Shown: positions 48,228 through 61,439, numbered from the stretch's first letter. The stretch is DNA of 64,000 bases from Odontocerum albicorne (GCA_949825065.1 OX463859.1:19872699-19936698); one strand, 5' to 3'. Notes: generated from the sequence alone by a model not told the origin. A program made the numbers and translations.

Positions 48228-48525
48228 TGCTTAGTTGGTTAGATGTCTGTCTTTCAGCCCGTAGTTGGTTAGGTTAGGTCTTTCAACCTGTAGTTGGTTG
48301 TCTGTCTTTCAACCTGTATTTGGTTAGATATCTGTCTTTCAGCCCATAGTTGGTTAGATGTCTGTCTTTCAGCCCATAGGTTTGGGGCTAAATTGTCGTT
48401 GGTTTCGAGTTTCATGAAAAATTGTTGAAATCTGATTGTCTGTTAATGTCACTTTTACATCTTTTTGGTTAGGCTAGACAGTTGTCATATGGAAATATAC
48501 CCACCAAGCTGTACCGCCACAAAAA
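48228..48525 (+). repeat. SINE-A copy with A-box region repeated five times
   Basis: First unit gttgcttagttggttagatg then tctgtctttcagcccg; the approximately 30-bp block recurs with starts near 48232, 48262, 48291, 48318 and 48348. After the last, the SINE continues normally: ggggctaaattgtcgttggt, tgttaatgtcacttttacat, ctttttggttaggctagaca, tacccaccaagctgtacc. Confidence 0.8.
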
Positions 48526-48800
48526 ACATAAGAGTAGCTCTTGTATTTATTCAAACTCAGATAATTCTAACTTTAAAAATCTTCATGCTATAGTGTTGGG
48601 TTTTTTCAACGTAACCGACTAAAATAATTGACAATGAACCACATTATTGTCAAAATAAGAATATTATGATAAATAACTTTGTTTTCAGATGTATGTTAGT
48701 AGATAATACGAAAACAAAGAGAGAGAGAGAAAGGGGGGCGGGGGGTGTATTGAATGAATAATTGATACACTGTCGTTAAATTCATAAAATAATTATTTTA

Positions 48801-49260
48801 GGCAAGGTTCAGAAAAGCGTAATTAACACCGCGCAAATTAAGTCGCGTAATTAAGTTACGTATGTTTTCACACAGAATTGTATTTGCACCAGGCTACTGC
48901 ATAAATTAAGTCATTACGCGGACACACTTCAATTCAGTCACGATATACGTCGAACGTTACAGACACAAACGCACAACGTTGGCTTGCGCGGTGTAATATT
49001 ATATTTATAATATAATATGAAATATTATATTCACAAATATTTTCGGTCGATGTGGACGCAACACATGTATTAAAATCTAAACGTGTCAGATTGGCGTAGA
49101 ATACGCAAGCGTAAACACGTACTAGGGGGTGGTACTATTTAAAGCTGAAGTGCGACTGAATTTAAGCTGATCTTATGGTACAACCACAATACGCTTTAAT
49201 GTAAGCTCAATTGAGTTGTGTAAATTCCTGTAGTTATGTATGCTAGTTCTGAACCTAGCC
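48801..49260. mobile_element. PIF/Harbinger-like MITE
   Basis: A 460-bp element with terminal inverted repeats ggcaaggttcagaa (left) and ggctaggttcagaa (reverse strand of right end, 49247-49260), flanked by tta at 48798-48800 and 49261-49263. A 3-bp TTA duplication with GG-starting TIRs is the PIF/Harbinger pattern. It is richer in CpG than its surroundings and has no transposase. Confidence 0.75.
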
Positions 49261-49263
49261 TTA

Positions 49264-50827
49264 GATTTGTTTTTTCGTTATATTTAAAAAGAAAAACCGG
49301 AATGCTCTCTGACTACAAACATATTCAACATTACTAATTTATTGGACTCGAATTGGTTATTGATAAATAAAAAAAAATATCATACGATTTCAAAGACTTA
49401 ATTTAGTTGTTATTTCAAATATCGGAGATTTCGTTTTAAAATTAAGATATCATGATTTATTTATAAGTCTGATGTGACTTTTCAAAAGGTATATTTCCAT
49501 TGTAGGTATATTTTTATTTCCAAATTTAGTATTTCCTTACCCAAAGGTGAAATTGAGTGTTCATTTTCCTTCACAAAATATATATTTCAACCAACTAAAC
49601 ACATATATTATGACAATTGCTTCTTGTGAGTTACACAAACAAAAAAAACTTTAAGAAAGTTCGAAAAAAATTATGAATTTAAAGTAGAGAAAATGTGCAA
49701 AACATGTTTTTTTTTAATAAATCACTTATGATCTAGATAGGGAACGATAAATAAAATGTGGAATGGGGAAAGAAACATTGTGTCTTTGAAGAGGCATATG
49801 TTTTAAGTCTCAGCAGCTGATAGCTGGTTTCAGAGAACCGGTGTAGAATTATTAACAGAGAAAATGTCTTTTTTGTAACTAAATGTTTTTTTCATTTTTT
49901 TTAATGTTTATTTATGTAAATATTGAAATAGAAAATAGCCCTCTCGAGATGTGTAACACTCAGTATGATATTTAAAAAAACCTTAAATCAAAAATTTGTA
50001 CAAAAATATCGATCATTACGTTTAACCCTAGATTTTATATAAAAAATAATTTTTCTACTGTTTTTTCATGTTTTCTAAATATAATATTAACCCTTGTTAA
50101 ACCATTCAAAGAGTTTATTCGTCCATGTTTTAGGAAAAAAAATCATTTATTTGATAAATAAATTATTCATGTTTGTAAAAATTACAGATTCCTTCTTGAA
50201 TTAATTATAAATATAACCAAAAAAATATATTTCAATATGTAAAATTTCCAAAAAATGTAGTTGTATCAATATATAATCAAATTGTATAATCTGTAAAAAA
50301 AAGTTTTTCAAATATTTGTAAAAAAAATATATAACGTGTTTAGTCTTCCAATTTAGGTTTGTAGAATTTGAATAATTAAAATTTGAGATATTGTCACGAC
50401 TCAATTTCATAATATTAACTAAAAAAAAATGTTTTTTGAAATATTATCTTCAAGAGCAATTACTGAATTCCTTGTTAAATATAAATTTGTATCAATCATT
50501 TGTGCAAAATGTATTAAAATTAAAAACGTTGAGAAAAAAACAATATCTCCTTATTCTGAAATCAAATGGGTTAAGAAATAATGCGTTGGAAAAAAAATAT
50601 CTTATTTAAATGTATTATTTGATGACATCAATTAAATTATTACAATATTTAAATTTATTTTAAGTAATGTTAAGCAACTTAACAAATGCCAAATTTATTT
50701 AAAAGGTGTAAAAAATGCTACAGGTTTTTTTATCTATCGGTGTGTGGTAAACTCCAAAAATCAACATTTTTAATACTTACAACGATTTTTTACAATATAT
50801 TATTAAAGTAAAATATAACATATTATA
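49264..50827. other. AT-rich non-coding DNA
   Basis: No gene or known repeat recognised. Confidence 0.4.
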
Positions 50828-51302
50828 CAGTGATCCCTCCATTTACGGTGGCGATTGGTCTCAAGCACTAGAAAACAACACGTAAATGAAAACTGCATGA
50901 ACTAAAACATTGAACACAATGTAAAATAGTTCATCTTTTACATATTTATCGATGGTCTATTCTTAGTTACTAAAAATAGTTTTTTTTTAATAACGCTAAT
51001 ACGGTTTAGTGATTAATAACTTAAAAGACATATTTTGATGAGATCTATACAATTCATTTATACGAAGAAAAAATGTAAAACAAATGCTGTACCTATTCAA
51101 AATCCCTCCTACAGGATTAACCTTGTATCGTTACTGTTGTCACTCTTACAGTTAGGCTATTTCAATTATTAATTTCGATGGAATAAAGAATCTATGTAGT
51201 CTGCTGCTTGAATATTCTTTCCATCCCTCGAGTTCCAAAAATAATAAACCACGTTTAAATGAACTCGCATTTATAGAGATCGCGTAAATTGAGGGATTAG
51301 TG
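50828..51302. mobile_element. pogo/Tigger-like MITE
   Basis: Left end cagtgatccctccatttacg, right end (reverse strand) cactaatccctcaatttacg: a 20-bp TIR with three mismatches. The CAGT..CCCTCxxTTTACG start followed by gattggtctcaagcactaga is typical of Tigger-type elements. TA flanks the left end; the right flank has decayed. Confidence 0.75.
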
Positions 51303-53969
51303 AAATAAATTAATATTCTCATATTTTTTTAAAACAAAATAACATATATGTGAAATCAACAATGTTTTAGTGTTCTTCATTGAATTAATAAATAAATCAT
51401 TTGGTATTGTTTCAAAAACATACATTTCATAAAGTCATACAAAAACTGTTTTCTTTTATTTGTGAAATGAAAATCATAACTTACGTGTAAATTCGCCACT
51501 TTTGACACCTTATAATTTATGAGTATTTATTTCAGAAAGTAACACATAAAATTGTTATTTTTATGAGAATTCATTTATGCCCAAATGATTCGACACACAT
51601 CAAAGCTTTTTTATAAAAAAAAGTATCTTTAATCACAAAACTTTCGAGTATTTAATATGAAATTCTTGCAACGAAAATTTAAAAGGTGCTAACACTATTT
51701 TCTTTTCAGCCAAAAATAATTAAGTTTCAGAACTGAAAATCAATTGTCAGTGCTGAAAAATATTTCATATTTTCAAATTTAATAAATCATTTTTATCCAT
51801 TTTTTCTTTTGACACTTTTCGTTCTGAAAATATTCAATAAAAAGGAATCTAATTTTCATAACGAAAAGATTTTGTTTTACTATGGATGTCACATGAGCCC
51901 GTGATGTCCATAAATTTCTTTCTTTATATTTTCATATATTTCTACTTTCTATTTTCATTAAAAAATATTCATTTAAAACAGTTCTTCAACAATTATTTTC
52001 ATTTCTTGTAATTTTTTTTTCTTCTGTAGTGATCATCAAAACAAATTAATTGAAAAAAAAACTACTAAACATAAGAATATTATTCTAGTGATGGCAAAAA
52101 TTTTATTTTTAGTGAATTATTTTATTTTACATTATTTGAATATTCGGTTGTTTGCAGTAGTAATCGGATATTCAAATGACGTAAGTTTTTAAATGGTTTT
52201 TTAAAACATTCAGTTAAAAGAACAAAGTTGAAATAAATTTACAACGAGTGAAAATTTATTTTATGTCAATCAATTCACTTTAATTTTTTTGAGGATGTGT
52301 ACCATTTTCTTATAAAAACCCCTAAATAAATATTTATAGGTAAAGGTTTTTTAAAAGTGCATTTTTATAAAATTTATATTAAAGTACATTTTTTAATCAT
52401 AGAATTGAAAAAAATATTACCTTTTCGATTAATTTAATATATATTAATTTCACAAGACATTTAATTTAATCATTAGAATTTAATCAATTTATTTCATGTT
52501 ATTCAAATGATAATCGCTAATATTGATTATTGCCATCACTTTTCCAGAAAATAATATCTTACTTATTTTAATAATTAATTTTTAATTTTAACTATTCATC
52601 AGAGTCATTTTTTAAACTAACAAATTATTACGATCAAAATGTATGAATATTTAAATGGCATAAAAAAATGTGAATGGATGTATGAAAACAATAAATATGA
52701 ATGGATGTATGAAAACAATTAATATGAATGGATCTATGAAAACAATAAATAATTTTAAAATCCGATCCTATTACTTATATATGTAAAATAATTTTTAAAA
52801 ATTGTAGAATTGTTCCAAGTTTGTGTTTTAATTGGTGTATCTGTACGTACGTAGATTGTGTTGTAGTATATCTTAGAATCTCAAATATGTACGAGATCTG
52901 TCATAAAAAGGAATGAACTTTCGTATTTGTTTTAATGACTAATTAATTATTTTAATTTGTCTTTTTCAAATGAATCCCCTTCACAATTCATTACAAAAGT
53001 AAAAAAAAAGTAAGATAAAAAAAATCTAATTTTTTTTCTTGGGAGACACAGGCTTCAGGGCGCCAGTAATTAATTCACTAAATTGAATGATACAAAAAAT
53101 CAGTAAGTAGATCAACATACCTCATATATGTGAATATAAACAAATCATGAACAAGTATTCATAATCGGCTCCCAATTCGGTCTCTACAATATTTTTTATA
53201 ACAAATCGATTATTTGAGATCTGTGCTCCTTAACGCAACACCCGGTAATGCGTTAAACACCAGTTGGAGACTGATTCAAATAGGGGAAGCAGTACTCTGA
53301 AGGGGATTAATTTGATTGAATAATTAAATGGTAAACCAATGAATTAAAAAATATAAAAGTTCGGTTACTTTTTCATCTGACCTCGTATAAAATTATTATA
53401 GCAGATTTTTAAACTATTTAGATATATATTTGAATTTTTTTTTGTGTATACTAAATAATTTTCGAGAATAACATTTTGATTTAAAAGTTGTGTGTTGTAA
53501 ATTATTATGTAAAAATTTTTTTTATTTGTCATACAAAATGAACTAATTATTTAGCAAAACCAACATTACTGGGACAAAAATGTTTTTATTAAAAATTTTT
53601 GATTTATAAACTTTTATATATAATGTTCATTTATTTATAAAAAAATATCGCTTTTTTAATAATTAATGTCATAGTGAGTGAAGCATCTAAGATATTTGAT
53701 ATAATAATATTATATACATATTAGAGAATTAAACAGATTTTAAATACTATTAAGTTTTAGTAATCATTCAGAAAATATGTAAAAATTTTCTCATTCAAAA
53801 ATGTTAAATAATAATATACTTATATCCATTAAATAGAAAGTGTACAAAGTTAAATTTGAATTATTGAAAATTAATAAACAATCAATAATCTAAAAATCGA
53901 TTTTATTTTATTTTCCAGTTTACTCGTAGTACAGTACCCGTTGGTAAATAATACACATCGGGCTTAAGA
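51303..53969. other. AT-rich non-coding DNA
   Basis: Very AT-rich. Includes a 27-bp tandem repeat (listed separately) and a hairpin ttaacgca / tgcgttaa at 53230-53256. No gene seen. Confidence 0.45.
52671..52751. repeat. 27-bp tandem repeat, three copies
   Basis: tgaatggatgtatgaaaaca plus ataaata, starts 52671, 52698 and 52725, two base differences in all. Confidence 0.95.
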
Positions 53970-54137
53970 GACTGTCGGCCATAATCAGCTAACTTCAACT
54001 TTGTAGAGCGTTGTCTCTGCTATTCATACGCGTGTTCCGTCGCGATTTGTCAATCGTTGTCAACTGGACTGTTAGAGTATCGTGCGACAGAGACGACGCT
54101 CTACAAAGCCGAAGTTAGCCGATTATGGCCGACAGTC
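53970..54137. mobile_element. 168-bp foldback MITE with 50-bp arms
   Basis: Starts gactgtcggccataatcagc and ends with its inverse; arms of 50 bp differ at only four positions, leaving about 68 bp between. It is GC-richer than the surroundings. The target duplication is unclear (ctta on both sides is one option). Superfamily unknown. Confidence 0.85.
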
Positions 54138-54589
54138 TTTACTTACCGATAGTTCATAACAGTATTGTGTATGTAGTGCCAATATTGATGAATAGATGTG
54201 AAACGTAAATGTGAAAAAAATATTGAAAGAAAACGAATAAATAAAGTAGATGTGCTTTCCATAAAAGCATTATCTGTATATTGATTCAGAAAGCGCTTGA
54301 CGGCCACTTTTTTCGAGTTCAAAATTAATATTTGAAAGTTACACCACATACGAATATTATGGTCCGTCTCCGTCTCGCGTCGATTGTACGAGTATGACTA
54401 TGCATGTCGGAAACATCTACAAATCGATGATAGTTAAACATTAATAAGTGTTCTTTTGATTAGTTTTCTGCGGTTTTCTAACCAAACAAGTGTTTCTAAA
54501 CGTATGCAGATGCGGAAAGTACCCAACATTTTTTTGTTAAGACTAAATGTCTTTTATATTTGTACTTTTTGAAATTTTCAACAAGATAG

Positions 54590-54680
54590 TTTCGGTTTTC
54601 CTGTTAGAGCGCACTTGAGAATAATTTGTTGTCTAAACGACTTTATGTGTAAACTGTCATTTTATTATTTCTTTATGATT
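54590..54680 (+). repeat. SINE-D tail
   Basis: cctgttagagcgcacttgag, aataatttgttgtctaaacg, actttatgtgtaaac parallels the other SINE-D copies. Confidence 0.5.
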
Positions 54681-57436
54681 AACCTACACAGTGTATTGTT
54701 TTAGTTTATTTATGGTATCACGTTTCTGAAATCTAATAAAATTATTACGTTATAAAACACTGCTTGACGATGAACAATGATTTTATGAATTCTCAAAATC
54801 GAAAAAAAGATAAATAAAATATTGCCTCCCAAAAATAGTATAAAACATAAAAAATACCGCCCCGACACATCATTTGACAGCTGATTGTCTAAACTATTAA
54901 ATAATCACTAACGACTGCAATTTTTTCAACACGACGCGCGACGGTGACGTCAGGACGTGGATAACAAGATTTAAAAAAAATCAGTTACGATTATAACGGC
55001 GTTCGCCTCAATTTATTTATAAAAAATGAAAATAATGCGAAATTCGATATTATTTATCTGAAGTTTTATCGTTTAAAATGCGTTATTTGGGGCACATCTG
55101 GTTTTAATTTACGAGATATTTTTCCCTCCAGAAGAAATTTTGAGTGTTCCGGATAGATCTGGGTGTTTATTATTATAATTATTATAGCATATCTCACTGC
55201 ATTTTATTTTTATTCAAATCAGATTTCAAAAAAGGAAAAAAATACATTACACAATGCGATATAGCTAAACAATGATCTATATTTGTCTATCTGTCAGTGA
55301 ATACCAATTAATTAAACCAAACATTATCTTCATATAATAACCGAAATCTTTTAAATAGGTCTATAGAGGTAACAAAGTAAGTAAAATCCACATAATATAG
55401 ACATACAAAACTGCTATATGATAATATAAAGCGAGGTATCACTCAAGTTTAGTACCTAAGGGATACGTTTTACAATAGTTTGTTTAAGATCTTACAGCTT
55501 CAAGAGTTAAACTATACTCATAAACTAGATAATGACTTCACAGCCCTTTAATGAAGGTTTTTATGGTTCACATAACATTTACTTGGGTTCAATTGAACTA
55601 ACTCTTCAACTTACACAGATTCAAATAAAATATCGTGTGTTATATGGCAATTTAATTTTATCAGTTATTCGACATTTTTTTGATAAAGGGGAACAAATAT
55701 ATCATAAATGTCAGTTGTATAAAACCATTTCGAGTATTGTACAGTATGGTTTGGGTTGTGACACTGACGTTTCGAAAACAAATTAATGGTGAATTCTAGA
55801 AGAAACCAACGAAATTAATTGACCTGACGACTATCCGTACTGGACCAAGGTGGAGAAGATGGACTTCAAAACGGTTTGAACTCAGATAACGAAGTCATGT
55901 TGCTATGATAAACTTTTGGATGTGAAAGGCCACAGGAGACTACCACATTATTCCTTTTAATCAACATGGCTGGAGATTGCCATAATGTGGCCAGCCTTCG
56001 AAACCATTCTACTCGACTATAAAATTTAATCAGAAAACATATAAATCTTAAATTTTTACAACACAATTTATAAAAAATCTTTTAGGAGTAAAGTTATTTT
56101 TTTATTTTATTTTATTTCAACTGGCAAATGATTTTTTTTTTGAGACAAAATATTTAAAAATCAAAAAATGAAATTTAATTATGTAAGCAGTGTTATAGCA
56201 ATAGAAAAAGTCAGTATTAGAGGAACAACGCAAAAAAGCAAACCTATACAGTTTAATCAATGCATTCTGGCCAAAACAATGCATTCTGGCCAAAACAATA
56301 TTTTTTTACTCCTGTAAGTAGACAAACGCAACTGGAAATCCATACAATGGCTATATTGATTGCCCAATTTGTACCGTTTTGTTATACAAGATTTGTAAAA
56401 ATAGTAAGCCCCAACCATTTCATCATAAAATAATACATTTTGCCTGGTGGGCCTGCAAGGAAAAGCTGGGCTCTTTTCAGACTATCAAAATACGACCTGA
56501 AAATCTTATAGAATTGTAAGATTAAATAATGTATTTCTATTGTAAGATAAAATCATTTATTTCTTTCTAACAAGGTTGTAAAACTCATCACTTCCAATTT
56601 GCCGAAATCCAGCTCAGTTATTAGAATACGCAGAATAAAGTTTAGACTGTATAAAAACTACTGTATGCGTTAAATTGGTTCAACGTGCACGTTCCAGTTG
56701 ATGTTTTTATTACCTTTCAAATCCGCAAATAAGCTTAAAATGTTCATAATTTTTATCTATTCTTCAAATTACTCGTTTATCTGGAGAGTTTTTATATGAA
56801 AAATATAGACAAAGAGGGACAGTGAAGTTTTTAATATTTCAAGAACCAAAAATGTATTTGTTACTATGCTCTTAAAAGCAAAAATCTCTCCCTTTTTACG
56901 GTCAATCCAAATTGTATATACGAGTATGTTGACCTTTATATCCTTCTTTTCAACTTACCTACATATATGTACACTACTAAAGTACGATCTTTAGCCAGAC
57001 TTGGCTTCCCCTTCCAGGAAAATCCAGGGAGCAAAAAACATTTTCCACTTAAATTCATATTTAACACGCACTTGGTAAACACGTGTCAAAAGAGTTTTGG
57101 GTTAAAAAATCGATGATATCTTTAAGGGAAATAATAAATTTTTCAAGTCTCTTTTTAATTTATTTTACATTTCTTACAAATTTAACCTGTGTATCGTAAC
57201 TCTCTCGAATTTGCAACCGTAACGAGAACGTGTACAACACACCATTGACTAGATTATTATAAATTACATGTTTGCTCATTATATTTGAATTCTTTTTTTT
57301 CATTTCTCTTTGAGGGTAAAGGTAACGACGTCTTCAAAACTTCGGTCTTTTTCTAAACTAAATTTCTTCTTCTTATAAATAAATTTATGTTTCAATAATA
57401 TAATATTTTCTCAATGCATACAAAATTTCCGGATGT
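54681..57436. other. Non-coding DNA with unassigned open frames
   Basis: The open frame 55532-55786 (+, 84 codons) and that at 55866-56066 (-) have no recognisable motif. A 19-bp direct repeat (gcattctggccaaaacaat) occurs near 56262-56299. Confidence 0.4.
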
Positions 57437-57859
57437 CTAAAGAACACTATCTGGAAAAACAAGTGTATGAACATCCAAAGCAAGGTAATATACAATACCT
57501 GTGTCCGCCCCATAATGACATACAGCATAGAGTCCAGAGCTGACACTGTCAGAACCAAAAATCTCCTTCGAACCAGCGAAATGAAGGTACTCAGGAGTAT
57601 CGCTGGCAAAACCCTTCGTGATAGAGTACGAAACACAGAAATCCGAAGAATATGCGAAGTTGAAGATATTGTCAGATGGGGACGACAGAGAAGAAGGTTC
57701 TGGAACGAACATGTATCCAGAATGGCGGAACCAAGAGCCGTAAGAATGGCCAGGAACAGCATCCCCCAAGCAAGCAGACCTCCAGGACGACCTCCCAAAA
57801 GATGGAAAGAAAGCTGGCAGTTGACGTCACAAGAGGGAAACAATGATGCAGGACCATAA
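57437..57859 (+). mobile_element. LINE endonuclease-reverse transcriptase C-terminus
   Basis: An open frame of about 140 codons. It encodes NTIWKNKCMNIQSKVIYNT, CVRPIMTYSIESRADT, then TSEMKVLRSIAGKTLRDRVR, CEVEDIVRWGRQRRRFWNEH, VSRMAEPRAVRMAR and RPPGRPPKRWKESW, ending at TAA 57857-57859. This is the region after the catalytic palm of a non-LTR retrotransposon ORF2, the best-kept coding relic of this kind in the window. The palm and endonuclease are missing (5' truncation). The 3' flank ends in an aagaagaataag-type tail, as such elements do. The long minus-strand frame 57385-57897 is its antisense shadow. Confidence 0.9.
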
Positions 57860-57869
57860 CAGGCCAACA

Positions 57870-58700
57870 TGCCTAAAATAAGAAGAATAAGATACAAAAT
57901 TAGATTTTTGTCGTATTGTTCTTAAAATGGCATCACTACAGCCTATCAGATGACTAAACTATTGTTCGTCCTTCGTTAATATCTGTGCATCACTTTCAAA
58001 ATTGGTCTTTGTATATATTTATTTATTTAATTTATTTATATGCCAATAAATTTTATAAATAAAAAATTTGTGAAAAAACGATAGGTAATTTGTACTTCAA
58101 CAATTATTTTAACGTAACTGTGTCGTAATTTTTATTACTGTATGTTGAAGGTATATAATTAAAGTTTCTGAGGCAAACAAGAAAAAGGAAGGTTTAATAT
58201 GACGTAATTTTACTTCTTGAGAATTGTGTATGTTTCTTCAGATCAGTCGTAGTCTCGAAATATTTGGGGGTCAATCAAGAAGAATGACAACGACAATATA
58301 AAAAAACTTGACACTAAAATATGCGTGCTAAATCTATTCATGACCAGAATACAAATCATACGAGTAGGATCCGTTTCTGGAAGTTCTCGAACCGAATCCG
58401 CTTTCAAAGTTATAACTAGTTATGGAATCATCCCAAACTTTTATTACTTATACAAAAATCCAAAAAGATTTCCCCCCATTGCTACGGTAAAGAAATGTCG
58501 AAAATTTCTTTTTCAGTTTTCAAAAACATATATCTTTTTTGAATCGAGACGAAAACTTGATCGGATGAAGGGGTCGCTGATTTATTTTTGAAAATATTTT
58601 TCTTATAAATCATGGCACATAACAGAAGGATATGATACCAATCAGCATCATCATGTTTTCTGTATCAGGATTTAATTTATTTAGAATATATATAATATTA
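57870..58700. other. Non-coding DNA
   Basis: An 88-codon frame at 58325-58591 (+) has no recognisable motif. Confidence 0.35.
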
Positions 58701-58705
58701 AGGCA

Positions 58706-58885
58706 AAATCCGTGACCTGTTTGGTAAAATACCGATCTAGGGACTGTAGGCTGTATTTCCGTGGGTATTCAGATTTTTTTAAGTAGGGTTCCATTCTGCT
58801 TTTCACTTAATGCTTATTTAACACCTTTACGTTTGGTTGGAAGAGATTACCATGTGAAAAAAACTATTAGGTTGAACTGTATATA
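58706..58885 (+). repeat. SINE-A copy
   Basis: Head gtgacctgtttggtaaaata, weak B box, then ttctgcttttcacttaatgc, acacctttacgtttggttgg, aagagattaccatgtg and ggttgaactgtatataat. Confidence 0.75.
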
Positions 58886-59317
58886 ATATTATCGTCTTGT
58901 TATTTGTTTAGTAAGACACAGCTTTTTCCCTTTAATTTTGTTAAGGGAAAAAACAGTATTTTTCTAAATTGACATTAAAAAATGACATTGTCTTCAAACC
59001 TCCACGGTGTAAATATAAATAATATGCCTTGACTATATATAATATAACAAAATAGTAATACAATTTTATACAATACATACAAGCAATGTCAGAAAATTGG
59101 CTCACCTTGACCACTCCATTGTCCTCGGAGAACTGTACTCGACATGATATTTAACTCTTTTGCTTAAACTTGCAAAATAATCTTATTTAACTTCTTTTAA
59201 AAGTTGATTGTAATATTTCTTCAACAACAGAACGAACATTGCCAGTGCGTTTCAGTGCGTGTTGGGAAGTTTTCTTCTTCCGCGTCGTGATATTAATGAA
59301 GTTTTCAGAAAAACAAT
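58886..59317. other. AT-rich non-coding DNA
   Basis: Nothing recognised. Confidence 0.4.
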
Positions 59318-59585
59318 AATACAGAGGGTAGATAAACATTAATACAGAGGGTAGATAAACATTAATACAGAGGGTAGATAAACATTAATAAAGAGGGTAG
59401 ATAAACATTAATACAGAGGGTAGATAAACATTAATACAGAGGGTAGATAAACGTTAATACAGAGGGTAGATAAACATTAATAACGAGGGTAGATAAACAT
59501 TAATACAGAGGGTAGATAAACATTAATAAAGAGGGTAGATAAACACCAATGCAGATGTTAGACAAGCTTTAATGCAGATATTATA
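59318..59585. repeat. 23-bp minisatellite, 11-12 copies
   Basis: aatacagagggtagataaac plus att, period 23 from 59318. Copies 4 and 10 share an aataaag variant; the last two are diverged. A young array by its low divergence. Confidence 0.95.
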
Positions 59586-59744
59586 TTACGCAAGGGTAGA
59601 ATAGAGGAAGGATGTGTTTCGTGACAGGAAAATAGCCAATTAAAGAAAATCTTGAAAAAGTTCAAAATCTAATAGACGTAGCCGCCACCTTCCGCTTCCT
59701 ATCCTCACTCTCAACTTATATTTAAAAACTTTATAATCTTTTTA

Positions 59745-59835
59745 AAACAGTAGGTTTGATTGCCAAGTAAGAGCGCATTTGATGAAAGTCGATCCTCTAA
59801 ACGGCGTTATATAATTTTTTTTTATAAATATGATT
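59745..59835 (+). repeat. SINE-D tail
   Basis: gtaggtttgattgccaagta, agagcgcatttgatgaaagt, cgatcctctaaacggcgtta, tataattttttttt. Confidence 0.6.
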
Positions 59836-61439
59836 ATTAGAAAAATGTGACCCACAATGATATTCTTGTATGTCGTTCATATTCATTCTCCAGTTGGAGC
59901 GAGCAGCTTTTAAACTTATTTACAAGAATGAATATTTTTTACAACCAGCTACAACAATAAAACAAAAAAATCGAATAAAGAGTACGCGTAAATTAAAAAT
60001 CAACGTTTAGCAAAACGTATAAACATAAGCATAACTCATATATACATAATATCAAAAAGAGGTACGTACATACTAACATACACATTATACAAGCACCGAC
60101 AGGTCAGGGCTCAGAAGGTCCAAGGCCGTCACACACGAAAAAAACTAAAATATATTCGTTTAATTAATCCAATCAATTCACACAAAAAAAATACATATTA
60201 AAATTTCAACAAACTTTTAAAGAGATCATGGAATGTTTATCAGAAAAAAATGAACCATAAGAAAAGAAAAATATACACCCGAGAAGAAAAATGAAACACG
60301 ACAATTAAGCTGTGGCGCTGACTTTATGGTTTAAATAAATAAAAAAGCTGTCTGAAAAAAAAAAACTTGTGAAAGCATTTAAACTGTCTCCAAATATAAT
60401 ATATCCAAGACTGTCACATGCCCATTACTCAATCGACGCACTCTGGGTACAAACAAGAGAATTCTAAATAATATGTAGTTTCATAATTCTCGCACCGGAA
60501 TATATCTTGCAATCTCGTACACGTCTCAGGTATTCGAAAATTGATCAGTTGTAATAACTTTAACATATTTGAAATGATTACAGAAAAAAATCTTTAGAAT
60601 ATAGTGTATATAAAAAATACAGAGCTAGTTTTTTATCATTTGTAACTATAAATTATATCGTAAACGCTAAGCAAACTACTTTATTTGTAGTTTGCCAAGG
60701 CCAAACAGCGTCACAGTCACGTCATACCCCTTAAATTTTTGTTGTTCAAACTCAGAATATATACAAACCCTTACTAAACGATGTTGTTACAAAATTTTAA
60801 TTATACTCTGCATTCTGTGTAAGTATTGGATCTCAAGGGAATAGAAAAACATATGGAACATTTTAGTTTCAACTTTCCTTTGGGACTTTCGTAACTGAAG
60901 TACTGTGGCTTGAATAAAACAAGATATTCCTTGCTGATTATTTTATGTATATCTATCTATATCTACAATTTACATCTACAATTTACATCATTTTAATGGA
61001 AAGGAGAATCGTAGAGTACAAAGTACATAACATCGCAAAAAAATTACTATTTAATTAATATAAAGAACCACTTCACCTGCAAAGCCTGTGAATGAGGCGG
61101 TTGCATTCCTTCACAAATTTCTAATATTTGTTTTAAAAACCAAAACAGTTGTATTAATGTTGATACTGTACGTTCAGGGTTGACTCACATTGTGCATACA
61201 TTTACATAGCTACATGACTAAAAAACTTTTGCAAGGAAAACATGAAAATCAACGATTGGTAAATCGTTGATTTTACCAGTTCTATTGAACTTATTTTTTC
61301 AAGTTTGTATGTCCTCAGAAAGTTATATGCCAAACCCTGGTTTACGGGAATCACGAAAAATAACAGGCAACAAAGTCAAATTCGTATAATTTGAAAGTTC
61401 CCGTTTGAAATGACATTGGTATAGTTCTGTTTTGTTTTT
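59836..61439. other. AT-rich non-coding DNA
   Basis: Includes the hairpin listed separately. No gene recognised. Confidence 0.4.
61245..61274. other. 30-nt perfect hairpin
   Basis: aaaatcaacgat, loop tggtaa, atcgttgatttt: a 12-bp perfect stem. It has a T-run end only by symmetry and no gene beside it. Confidence 0.7.

Noticed and set aside
49815..49850. rRNA-like phrase (gatagctggtttcagagaac)
   Set aside because: It recalls a conserved large-subunit rRNA segment, but nothing before or after fits an rRNA gene or a mitochondrial insertion; chance is more likely.
55532..55786. 84-codon plus-strand frame as a host exon
   Set aside because: No recognisable domain and no convincing splice sites around it.
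57385..57897. 170-codon minus-strand frame
   Set aside because: Antisense shadow of the LINE C-terminal coding relic, whose + strand translation is clearly recognisable.
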